From: Micromonospora chersina
Lineage (GTDB): Bacteria > Actinomycetota > Actinomycetes > Mycobacteriales > Micromonosporaceae
Direction of reading: 5' to 3'
NCBI RefSeq assembly: GCF_900091475.1
Contig: NZ_FMIB01000002.1
Location: 930,001 to 994,000, forward strand
Length of the DNA stretch: 64,000 nucleotides
In this document: in pieces, positions 24,618 through 32,280 of the stretch
How positions within the stretch are numbered: the stretch's first letter is position 1
Layout: each line of letters opens with the position of its first letter
Position numbers and translations under genes: made by a program
Notes under the pieces: model-generated
What the model was told of the DNA's origin: nothing
The model's database searches: none
The model's input: the letters and a program-made list of their open reading frames with translations, nothing else

Positions 24618-25757
24618 GTGGAATCCGCCAAGCCGTCAGTGGATCTGGTCCGGTCGCTGACCGACGAGCACGTCCTGCGGGCACTGATGCGGCACCGCCG
24701 CCTCACGCGAGCCGAACTCGCCGTCGAGATCGGCATCTCCAAGCCCACCGCCGGCGAGAGCGTGCGCCGGCTGACCGAACTCGGGCTGGTGGCCGACACC
24801 GGGGAACGCACGCCGGGCGGGCGCGGCCGTGGCCGGGTCGGTTCGTACTATGCGCTCGCGCCGACGGTGGGGGTGGCGCTGGCGGTCACCATCGCCCCGG
24901 AAGGCGTGGCGGCGGAGTGCGTGGACGTCTACGCCGACACCGTGGCCCGGGCGGCCCGCCCGATCGACCGGCCCGCCCAACCCCGCCAGGTCTCGTCGGC
25001 GTTGCGGGCCGCGGCGGCGGAGGCGGGCGCCGCCGCCGGGCAGCCGGCCCGGTTGGCCGTCGTCGGAGCGGTGGACCCGGTGGACCGTGCCACCGGCCGG
25101 CTGGTGCACCTGCCCGACGCGCCCTTCCTGGTCGGCGAGCTGGACCCGGTCGCTGTCCTCGCGCCCCACGTCGAGGGACCGGTCGTGGTCGACAACGACG
25201 TGAACTGGGCGGCCCTGGCGGAGCGTGACAGTGTCGGCGCGGAGCAGCTGCGCGACTTCGCCTACCTCTATCTGGGCGACGGCCTCGGATGCGCGATCGT
25301 CAACGACGGCCAGGTCCGGCGCGGGCGCACCGGCCTGACCGGTGAGATCGCCCATGTGGTGACCGCCGGGCCGGGCGGCCGGGCGGTCCGGTTCATCGAG
25401 CTGTTCGAAGAGCTGGGGCTGCGCCTCAACGGATCCACGGCAATCGACACCGGGCGGCTCCTCGCCAGCTCGGCAGCCACGCAGGAGACCATCGGCACGG
25501 CCGTCAGCGGCGTCGTCGCCGCCGTGATCGCGCTCGCCGACCCGCAGGAGGTCGTCGTCGGCGGATCGTGGGGCCCGGCACTGATCGACAGCATCCGTGC
25601 GGCGACCGCACTGATGCCGCGACAGGTGTCCGTCCGGCCCGCCGAGTTGACCAGCGAGCCGGTCCTGGCCGGCGTGCGAGCCGAGGCTCTGCGACGCCTG
25701 CGGGCATCGGTCACCGCCAGCAGCCGATGGGAACGGACAGCTGATCGACCAACCTGA
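24618..25757 (+). CDS. ROK family transcriptional regulator
   Basis: A 379-residue protein. A winged helix (about residues 10-70, LMRHRRLTRAELAVEIGISKPTAGESVRRLTELG) is followed by a ROK domain with VVVDNDVNWAALAERD and LYLGDGLGCAIVNDGQVRRG. Unlike the other two ROK proteins here it lacks the canonical CxCGxxGCxE zinc motif: the region reads GEIAHVVTAGPGGRAVRF. Ligand binding may therefore differ from zinc-containing ROK proteins. The GTG at 24618 is chosen because it immediately precedes the conserved helix. It is divergent from the DUF1479 oxygenase and probably regulates it. Confidence 0.88.
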   Translation: MESAKPSVDLVRSLTDEHVLRALMRHRRLTRAELAVEIGISKPTAGESVRRLTELGLVADTGERTPGGRGRGRVGSYYALAPTVGVALAVTIAPEGVAAECVDVYADTVARAARPIDRPAQPRQVSSALRAAAAEAGAAAGQPARLAVVGAVDPVDRATGRLVHLPDAPFLVGELDPVAVLAPHVEGPVVVDNDVNWAALAERDSVGAEQLRDFAYLYLGDGLGCAIVNDGQVRRGRTGLTGEIAHVVTAGPGGRAVRFIELFEELGLRLNGSTAIDTGRLLASSAATQETIGTAVSGVVAAVIALADPQEVVVGGSWGPALIDSIRAATALMPRQVSVRPAELTSEPVLAGVRAEALRRLRASVTASSRWERTADRPT

Positions 25758-25824
25758 GTTGCACCGCCCCGTCACCGGCATCGCCAGGTATGCCGTCACG
25801 CCGGGTGGGACCCCAGGCTGATCC

Positions 25825-27333
25825 TCAGGGCGTCTCCTCGATCACCTGCTTGGCGGCGCGGCGTACGTCGTCGAGCAGGACCTCCATGTCCCGGCGGGTG
25901 GTGCGGTAGTTGAGCACGCAGCCGCGCAGCGCGAAGCGGCCGTTGATGGTCGCGTTCGACAGGTACGAGCTGCCACCCTGCTGCAACGCCACCATGATCC
26001 GTTCGTTGAGACGGTCGAGTTCCTCCTCGTCGGCCTGCCCTCGCGAGCCGGCGCGTGCACTCGGCGGCAGGTAGCGGAAGCAGAAGATGGAGAGCTCGAC
26101 CGGGGCGAGCAGTTCGAAGTCGGCGCTGGCCTCGACGAGTTCGGCGAGGTGACGGGCGCAGTCGAGGTTGCCCTCGATCGCGTCGCCGACAGCTCGCGAA
26201 CCGGCGTGCGCCAGCGCCATCCAGACCTTGAGTGCCCGGAATCGCCGGGACAGGTCCGGGCCGTAGTCCCAGAAGGCGAACGCCTCGGCCGGCTCGGTCT
26301 GCATCACCCGGGTGTAGTCGGCGTCCAGGCTGAAGGCGGGCCGCGCCGCCTCCGGGTCGCGGTAGATCAGGCAGCCGCAGTCCGCCGGCAGGTAGAGCCA
26401 CTTGTGCGGGTCGAGGGCGATCGAGTCGGCCTCCGACAGGCCGTCGAAGAGCGGACGGGCCGAGGGAGCCAGCCGCGCGAAGCCGCCGTAGCACGCGTCG
26501 ACGTGCATCCACAGCCCGTACCTCCGCGCGACCGCCGCGATCTCCGCGAGCGGGTCCACCGCGCCCGTGACGACCGTGCCGGCGTTCGCCACCACGCAGA
26601 AGGGTTCCGCTCCGGCGGCCCGGTCCTCCTCGATGGCGCCGACCAGGGCGTCGACGTCCATCCGGAACCGGGCGTCCACCGGGATCTCACGGACGCTCGC
26701 CCGCCCGATGCCCAGCAGTGCGGCGGCCTTGTGGATCGAGTGGTGAGTCTCGGTGGAGGCGTAGACGCGCAGTGGCGCGGGGTGGGCGGCCGCGCCGTGG
26801 GTGGCGACGGCGTCGCCGCAGTGGCGGTGTCGCGCGGCGGCGAGGGCGGTGAGGTTGGCCATCGAGCCGCCACTGGTGAACAGGCCCCCGGCGCCCGGGT
26901 CGCAGCCGAGAGCCTCCTTGATCCAGTCGATGGTCACGTGCTCCAGCTCGGTGGGAGCCGGGGCGGACCGCCAGGCCGTGAGGTTCGGGTTCAGCGCCGA
27001 CGCGAGGAAGTCGGCGACCGCGGCGACGGCGGTGCCCGGCGCGGAGACGTACCCGAAGAAGCGGGGGTGCCCGTTGTGCCGGCTGCCGGGCACGACCACG
27101 TCGCGAAATACCGTGAGCAGGTCGGTGAAGTCACGGCCCTCGACGGGCAGCGGCTCCGCGAGCGCCTTCTTCAGCGCGGCGGCGGAGGTTCGCGGGGCGA
27201 TGGGCAGGTCCCGGATCGAGTCGTGGTGGGCGACGACCCACTCGACGGCACGCCCACTCATGTCCCGAATCTGCTCGGCGGAGGGGTCCAGGGCGGAGCC
27301 GACGCCGCGCCGATCGGGTGAGGTGGATGCCAT
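25825..27333 (-). CDS. PLP-dependent group II amino-acid decarboxylase
   Basis: A 502-residue pyridoxal-phosphate enzyme of the aromatic-L-amino-acid decarboxylase class. The PLP lysine lies in DPHKWLY, preceded by the VDACYGGFARL and STETHHSIHKAA motifs that hold cofactor contacts; HPRFFGYVSAPGT is the N-terminal family block. Substrates in this class include Tyr, Trp, Phe and DOPA, giving the amines; which applies here cannot be told. It reads toward the convergent ROK gene. The ribosome site before the ATG at 27333 is weak. Confidence 0.9.
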   Translation of the reverse strand: MASTSPDRRGVGSALDPSAEQIRDMSGRAVEWVVAHHDSIRDLPIAPRTSAAALKKALAEPLPVEGRDFTDLLTVFRDVVVPGSRHNGHPRFFGYVSAPGTAVAAVADFLASALNPNLTAWRSAPAPTELEHVTIDWIKEALGCDPGAGGLFTSGGSMANLTALAAARHRHCGDAVATHGAAAHPAPLRVYASTETHHSIHKAAALLGIGRASVREIPVDARFRMDVDALVGAIEEDRAAGAEPFCVVANAGTVVTGAVDPLAEIAAVARRYGLWMHVDACYGGFARLAPSARPLFDGLSEADSIALDPHKWLYLPADCGCLIYRDPEAARPAFSLDADYTRVMQTEPAEAFAFWDYGPDLSRRFRALKVWMALAHAGSRAVGDAIEGNLDCARHLAELVEASADFELLAPVELSIFCFRYLPPSARAGSRGQADEEELDRLNERIMVALQQGGSSYLSNATINGRFALRGCVLNYRTTRRDMEVLLDDVRRAAKQVIEETP

Positions 27334-27484
27334 GACCCGGAGAATAGTGTCGGGCTCTCACCCGCGCTGCCCCTGCCCAGCTCCGTCCAGGGTGGCGGCA
27401 CGGCCGAGCGCGGCTGGGTCCTGCCGGTGCGCCCGTTGTCGACCGACACGCTCGTCTTCCCGCCCACGTACGCGCTCTGGCTGC

Positions 27485-28576
27485 TCAGCGCCCGAGGACG
27501 TCCACCAGTTGCTGCCCCAGGCCGGCGCAGGCCTCCATGTCCAGGCGGTACGTCACGTAGCGGCCGCGGCGCGCCGAGATCAACAGCCCGGCCGCCTTGA
27601 GCACCGCGAGGTGCCTGGACACCTCCGGCGCCGTCACCCGCCAGAAGTCGGCCAGCTCGCCGGTCGTGTGCGGACCTCGGGCGAGCGTGCGGCAGAAACG
27701 GAGCCGCAGCGGGTGGGCAAGCGCGGTCAGCCGAGCATCCAGCTCGTCCACCCGCAACACCGGGCGCGGGTCCCAGCCCGGTGCCGGGTACTGCAGCACG
27801 GGCAGCCAGCCGGGCGCGTACACGACGGTCAGGTGCGGTGCGCCGTACGCGCTCGGGATGAGCGTCATCCCGCCGCCGCGACCGTCTGCAATCTGGTCCT
27901 GCAGCTTGTCGATCGTCAGAATGCCGCGCTCCGTGTCGACCCCGATCGCGTGCGAGATCCGGCCGAGGGCGCCGATACCCTCGCGGGCCAGGTCGACGCG
28001 TCGACGGTCGGCTTCCTCGGCGAGCGCTGGGCGGATGCGTCTCCAGACCGTGCCGAAGAAGGCGGACTCGCAGGCCAGCAGAAAGCGTCGTACCCGCTCG
28101 CGTTCGGCGGCCGGATCGGCGAGCACCCGCTCGGCCCACGCCGCCTGCCGCGGCCCTCGGGCGCGGGCCGCAGCGAGGGCCCGCTGCCGCACGATCGGGT
28201 CACGCAGCGGCGACCACGTTCGCGGCGCCGGTGAGACGGCCCGATGGGCGGCGAGCGCGGCGGCGACCCAGCGCTCGTCGTCCAGGCGGTCGACGTCGTC
28301 CAGTTCCTCGCGCAGGCTCGGCCGTGGATCAGGCGGGAACAGGAAGTCGGCCCGGCCGGACTGCCAGAGCAGACCGAATTCCTCGATGTCCGGGGCCAGC
28401 TCGGCGGGAAGCGCAGCTGCCATCCTCGCCACCGCCGCGGCGGTGTTCGGATGATGCTGCGGCTCCGCGAGCACGTGCAGCACGGCGCCGAGTTCCGCGA
28501 GCGGCGACGGCGTTATCCGGATCCGATCGGCTGGTACGCCGGCGATGTCGACCGAGGTGACCACGGTACTGATCAT
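27485..28576 (-). CDS. ArsR-type winged-helix regulator with DUF5937 domain
   Basis: A 363-residue regulator. The long N-terminal DUF5937 region (about 1-250) begins ITPSPLAELGAVLHVLAEPQHHP. The C-terminal ArsR-like winged helix has LAHPLRLRFCRTLARGPHTTGELADFWRVTAPEVSRHLAVLKAAGLL and a wing SARRGRYVTYRL. I take the ATG at 28576; upstream frame is long but lacks conservation. It is divergent from the MFS transporter, a common pairing, so it probably represses that exporter. Confidence 0.87.
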   Translation of the reverse strand: MISTVVTSVDIAGVPADRIRITPSPLAELGAVLHVLAEPQHHPNTAAAVARMAAALPAELAPDIEEFGLLWQSGRADFLFPPDPRPSLREELDDVDRLDDERWVAAALAAHRAVSPAPRTWSPLRDPIVRQRALAAARARGPRQAAWAERVLADPAAERERVRRFLLACESAFFGTVWRRIRPALAEEADRRRVDLAREGIGALGRISHAIGVDTERGILTIDKLQDQIADGRGGGMTLIPSAYGAPHLTVVYAPGWLPVLQYPAPGWDPRPVLRVDELDARLTALAHPLRLRFCRTLARGPHTTGELADFWRVTAPEVSRHLAVLKAAGLLISARRGRYVTYRLDMEACAGLGQQLVDVLGR

Positions 28577-28694
28577 GACAGGTGTCCGTGCCCGGCCCGA
28601 CCGGTTGACGTCGTTCGTCAATCGACGAGGCATGGATTGACGACGCCGGCCAACCCGGGTCCCCTCGCAGCCGTACGGCCGGACGATCGGCACC

Positions 28695-30296
28695 GTGACG
28701 ACCACCCGTACGACGCTTCGTGAGCTGGCCCGCATCCCGGGCGGCGGCCGCTACGCGCTCAGCGCCACAGTCGAGGCAGCGACCTCCGGGATGCTGCGCC
28801 CGTTCATCGTCATCTACGCCGTGCAGATCGGGCTCAGCGCGTGGCAGGCCGGTATGACGCTGACCGTCGGCATGCTGGCCGGCCTCGGCGCCGTCCCGCT
28901 CGCCGGGTGGTGGATCGACCGCGGGGCGCGACGGGCCCCCGCCGTCGCCGCGCTACTGGCGCGAGCGGTGGGGTCGCTGCTGCTTGCCGTGGTGCCCGGC
29001 ATCGCCGGATTCGCGATCGGTGCGGTGCTCATCGGCGTCGGTACGCAGATCGCTCCGCCCACCAGTTCCGCGCTGGTCGCCGCGCTGGCGGGCCGGGCCC
29101 AGCGGGCGGCGGCGCTGGCCGCGGGCCGCTCGCTGCGCAACGCCGGCCTGGGCGCCGGCGCCCTGCTCGGCACGGTTCTGGTCGCGGGTGGGCCGGAGGT
29201 GCTCCGCTGGCTCGCGCTGGCGACGGCGCTCGGGTGCGCGGTCGGCGCGGCGGTTGTCGCGCGGGTGCCGCTGCCCCGTCAGGATGTTCCAGCCCCCGCC
29301 CGGTTAGCGGCAACGAAGCAGGCGCCCGGTGCCGGCCTACGCCCCGTGACGATCCTGGCCCTGGCCGGCATCCCGTACGCGTTCTACGCCGACATCCTCG
29401 AGATCGCCCTGCCGCTGCTGCTGGTGCACGGCCTGCACGCTTCTCTGGCGTGGCCCTCGGGGATCTTCCTCGCCAACACCGTCATGGTGATCGCGCTGCA
29501 ACTGGTCGTGGTGGTGCGCCTCGCGAAGTGGCCGCACCGCACCGTGCTCTTCTGGTCCGGCCTGTTGCTCGGCGCCTCCTACCTCGGCTTCTGGCTCGGC
29601 GGAGCGACCGGCGGCGGCCCCGGCACAGCGCTCGTCGCGCTGGTCATCGTGCCCTACACGCTGGGTGAGATTCTGTACACCGGCAGCAGCGTGCCGCTGG
29701 TGATCGAATCGGCGCCGCCGCACCTGATGGGGCGCGCGCTCGCCCGCTGGCAGCTCAGCTACGGCCTGGCCCGGGCCGTCGATCCCGTCATCATCACCGG
29801 CCTGCTCAGCGTGGGCGCCGCGGCGCTGTGGCTGCCGCTGGCCGCCGCGACCGCGCTGGGCGCGGCCACAGTGCGCCTGGGCACTCGACGGCGTCGTCCG
29901 CACCGATCGCCTGGGCGGTCCATGACGCATGCCGTGGCAGATGGTGGGAGCCCGGGCCGTCGATGGTCCCCTGAACAAATGTCTCCGGATGTCACCGGGA
30001 GGCCCTGCATCAACCGTTATTGCCGCGACCACCTCCGTTGGGCCAGGGCACAAGCGGTCGGGCCGTCCGGGACGCGGGCGGCCGGGCCGGCGAACCGGTA
30101 CCCGACCGTCCGCGTTCTGATCGCCGGCGAACCTACAGGTCCAGGGGCTCGATCCAGATGTTGCGGTACTGGACCGGGTTGCTGTGATCCTGCAGGCGGA
30201 TGGCACCCGCCGCCGGGCCTTCGGGCCGGCTGCTGCCGGTCGGCCCGAGGATCTCGACGTCGTCCTGCACCTTCAGGCCGTTCCAGACCACCGTGA
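28695..30296 (+). CDS. MFS transporter with anomalous C-terminal extension
   Basis: The first 400 or so residues form a major facilitator transporter with 12 predicted helices; an LAGWWIDRGARRAP loop follows helix 2. Homology would be expected to end near LGTRRRRPHRSPGR at about 29920. The frame instead stays open for about 125 more codons of Pro/Arg/Cys-rich sequence and overlaps the 3' end of the convergent DUF1080 gene. A lost stop or a frameshift near the C-terminus is likely. GTG 28695 is the start. It pairs with the divergent DUF5937 regulator and may export a toxic compound. Confidence 0.82.
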   Translation: MTTTRTTLRELARIPGGGRYALSATVEAATSGMLRPFIVIYAVQIGLSAWQAGMTLTVGMLAGLGAVPLAGWWIDRGARRAPAVAALLARAVGSLLLAVVPGIAGFAIGAVLIGVGTQIAPPTSSALVAALAGRAQRAAALAAGRSLRNAGLGAGALLGTVLVAGGPEVLRWLALATALGCAVGAAVVARVPLPRQDVPAPARLAATKQAPGAGLRPVTILALAGIPYAFYADILEIALPLLLVHGLHASLAWPSGIFLANTVMVIALQLVVVVRLAKWPHRTVLFWSGLLLGASYLGFWLGGATGGGPGTALVALVIVPYTLGEILYTGSSVPLVIESAPPHLMGRALARWQLSYGLARAVDPVIITGLLSVGAAALWLPLAAATALGAATVRLGTRRRRPHRSPGRSMTHAVADGGSPGRRWSPEQMSPDVTGRPCINRYCRDHLRWARAQAVGPSGTRAAGPANRYPTVRVLIAGEPTGPGARSRCCGTGPGCCDPAGGWHPPPGLRAGCCRSARGSRRRPAPSGRSRPP

Positions 30297-31122
30297 CGCG
30301 CGGGTTCTCGACCTTCTTGCCGGCCGCGTCGTAGCGGGCCTGCCGGTAGACGATGTCGTACGTCTGCCAGGTCTCGGGCGGCAGCGCCGCGTTCACGTCG
30401 GGTGCCTTCTGGTTGTAGATGGCCGCGGCGTCGTTCTTCTGGGGCGGGTCGATGCCGAACGAGTCCAGTATCTGGATCTCGTAGCGGTCCTGCAGGAACA
30501 CGCCGCTGTTGGCGCGCGCCTGGCCGGTCACGTCCGGCGGGTACAGCGGCAGGTTGAACTCGAGGTGCAGGCGGAAGTCCCCGAAGGCCTGCACCGTGCG
30601 CAGGTCACCGTTGCGCACCGTCATGGCGCCGTCGGCGACGGTCCAGGTCGGTTCGCGTCCGTCGGTGTGTTGCCATTCGGTGAGCTCGCGTCCGTTGAAC
30701 AGCGTGATGCGCTTGCCGTGCGGCCGCACCGCGAGCACGTCGAGGTTCACGTGTCCGGAGTCCGCGGCCTCCTTGCGGTACTCGACCACGTTGCGCCCCT
30801 TGTTCAGCGGCACGGTGGTGGTCACCGTGCCCCATTCCTCCCAGGTCACGGTCGAGGGGAAGACCGTCTGCTCGACGCGTTCGCCGTTGACGTACAAACT
30901 CAGCTGTTTCTGCCCGGAGTAGGGATTCGGGCCGTTGCTGTAGCGCATCGCCAGGTCGTAGCTGCCGCTCTCGCCGACGTCGACGGAGATCCGGGTCGAC
31001 GAGCCGTTCTCGGTGAACCCGGCGGCGAAGCCCGCGCCGGAGTAGGCGGCGTGGTCGGTGGCCATACCGACCGCGACCGTTCGGCCCTCTTCGGCCTCGA
31101 AGAATGTCTGCGGTTGCACCAC
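30133..31122 (-). CDS. CBM6-like plus DUF1080 protein, 5'-truncated
   Basis: About residues 5-135 form a CBM6-type jelly roll (FFEAEEGRTVAVGMATDH, SSTRISVDVGESGSYDLAMRYSNG). Residues 140-329 form a DUF1080 (3-keto-disaccharide hydrolase-like) concanavalin fold (ITLFNGRELTEWQHTDG, RYEIQILDSFG). Family members of this architecture carry a signal peptide or large N-terminal domains. None exists here: the frame opens only as ARGNEIPGRVVQPQT directly after the TAG stop of the HxlR gene. The gene therefore looks 5'-deleted and joined to the regulator. A product starting at the GTG 31122 would lack export. Confidence 0.72.
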   Translation of the reverse strand: MVQPQTFFEAEEGRTVAVGMATDHAAYSGAGFAAGFTENGSSTRISVDVGESGSYDLAMRYSNGPNPYSGQKQLSLYVNGERVEQTVFPSTVTWEEWGTVTTTVPLNKGRNVVEYRKEAADSGHVNLDVLAVRPHGKRITLFNGRELTEWQHTDGREPTWTVADGAMTVRNGDLRTVQAFGDFRLHLEFNLPLYPPDVTGQARANSGVFLQDRYEIQILDSFGIDPPQKNDAAAIYNQKAPDVNAALPPETWQTYDIVYRQARYDAAGKKVENPRVTVVWNGLKVQDDVEILGPTGSSRPEGPAAGAIRLQDHSNPVQYRNIWIEPLDL

Positions 31123-31149
31123 GCGGCCCGGGATCTCGTTGCCTCGGGC

Positions 31150-31557
31150 CTACGCGACCGCGTGCGTGCAGCGCATCGACTCGTCGGGTGTGGCCTGGCC
31201 GTGGGTGCGCTGAAGATGCGCCTCGCCCCAGACCCGGACGCCTTCCACGACGGGCAGGACGGTGGTGCCGTAGGAGGTGAGCCGGTAGATGACCGGCGCC
31301 GGGACGGGTCCGGTCACGACGCGCTCGACGAGCCCGTCGGCCTCGAGCTCGCGTAGCTGCTCGGCCAGCACCTTGGGCGTGATCGGCGCGCCCAGACGGC
31401 GGAGGCCGGCGAAGTGGGACTCGCCGTGGGCCAGCCAGTACAGAAGGGTCAGCTTCCACTTTCCACCGACCGCGGCGAACGCCGCGGCCATCGGGCAGCC
31501 GGGCAGAGGATTGGGACGCGACGGTGAGGGGTTACCTGCAGGTGCCTTCTTGTTCAC
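31150..31557 (-). CDS. HxlR family transcriptional regulator
   Basis: A 135-residue winged-helix protein with GCPMAAAFAAVGGKWKLTLLYWL and LRRLGAPITPKVLAEQLRELEADGLVERVV, the canonical HxlR pattern, including the near-N-terminal Cys that in some members senses electrophiles. The GTG at 31557 is preferred because GGAG lies seven bases upstream; an ATG at 31587 would overlap the divergent ATG. The C-terminus ends CTHAVA and may be altered by the deletion that joined it to the DUF1080 remnant. It probably controls the secreted protein gene divergent from it. Confidence 0.88.
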   Translation of the reverse strand: MNKKAPAGNPSPSRPNPLPGCPMAAAFAAVGGKWKLTLLYWLAHGESHFAGLRRLGAPITPKVLAEQLRELEADGLVERVVTGPVPAPVIYRLTSYGTTVLPVVEGVRVWGEAHLQRTHGQATPDESMRCTHAVA

Positions 31558-31585
31558 GGGCGCGCTCCGCTCAGATAGTCGGATC

Positions 31586-32197
31586 ATGAACCTTCACACC
31601 ACGATCACCATGCCGTACAAGCAGATCCTGGTTCCGTGCCTGTCGCTTCTCATGCTGACCGTGACAGCGGCGTCGGGCGACGCGGCGGCGGCTCCCCTCA
31701 GGGCTTCGGCGGCTGTCGAGGACGGCCACCGTGACTTCGACTGGGAGATCGGCGCCTGGCACACCACGGTGCGGGTGCTCGCCGATCCGCTCTCGGAATC
31801 CGAGGATCAGTGGCTCCACTTCGAGGGTACGAGCGTCGTGCGCCCACTGCTGGACCGGCATGCGAATGTCGTCGAACTCAAGGTCTCGGGGCCCAACGGC
31901 CGGGTCGAGGGCCTCAATCTGCGGCTCTATGAGCCCCAGGCGGGGCGCTGGAGTCTGACCTTCGTGAACATCCGCGATGGACTGCTCACCCCGTCCGTGT
32001 ACGGCGGGTTCCACGACGGTGTCGGCGAGTTCCACGGCGACGACCAGATCGGGGGGCGTGCGATCAAGGTGCGCTTCCTCATCTTCCGGCAGGGCCCGGA
32101 CAAGGCGAGATTCGAGCAGGCCTTCTCGGACGACGGCGGGGAGACGTGGGAAACGAACTGGATCGCCGTGGACACCCGAATTGAGAATGCCAGCTGA
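31586..32197 (+). CDS. Secreted DUF1579-like protein
   Basis: A 203-residue protein with a signal peptide (MPYKQILVPCLSLLMLTVTAASGDAAAA) if started at 31586 or at the internal ATG 31610. The mature domain has DFDWEIGAWHTTVRVL, RLYEPQAGRWSLTFVN and FEQAFSDDGGETWETNWI, a lipocalin-like DUF1579-type barrel. Function is unknown. No clear ribosome site precedes either ATG. The HxlR gene starts only 28 bp away on the other strand, so their promoters must overlap. Confidence 0.72.
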   Translation: MNLHTTITMPYKQILVPCLSLLMLTVTAASGDAAAAPLRASAAVEDGHRDFDWEIGAWHTTVRVLADPLSESEDQWLHFEGTSVVRPLLDRHANVVELKVSGPNGRVEGLNLRLYEPQAGRWSLTFVNIRDGLLTPSVYGGFHDGVGEFHGDDQIGGRAIKVRFLIFRQGPDKARFEQAFSDDGGETWETNWIAVDTRIENAS

Positions 32198-32280
32198 GCT
32201 CTTTCCACCTCGGCCCCCGTGGGTACGAGACGGGCCCGGACGCCACGTGATCTGTGGCGCCCGGGCGGCCGGACCTGCGA

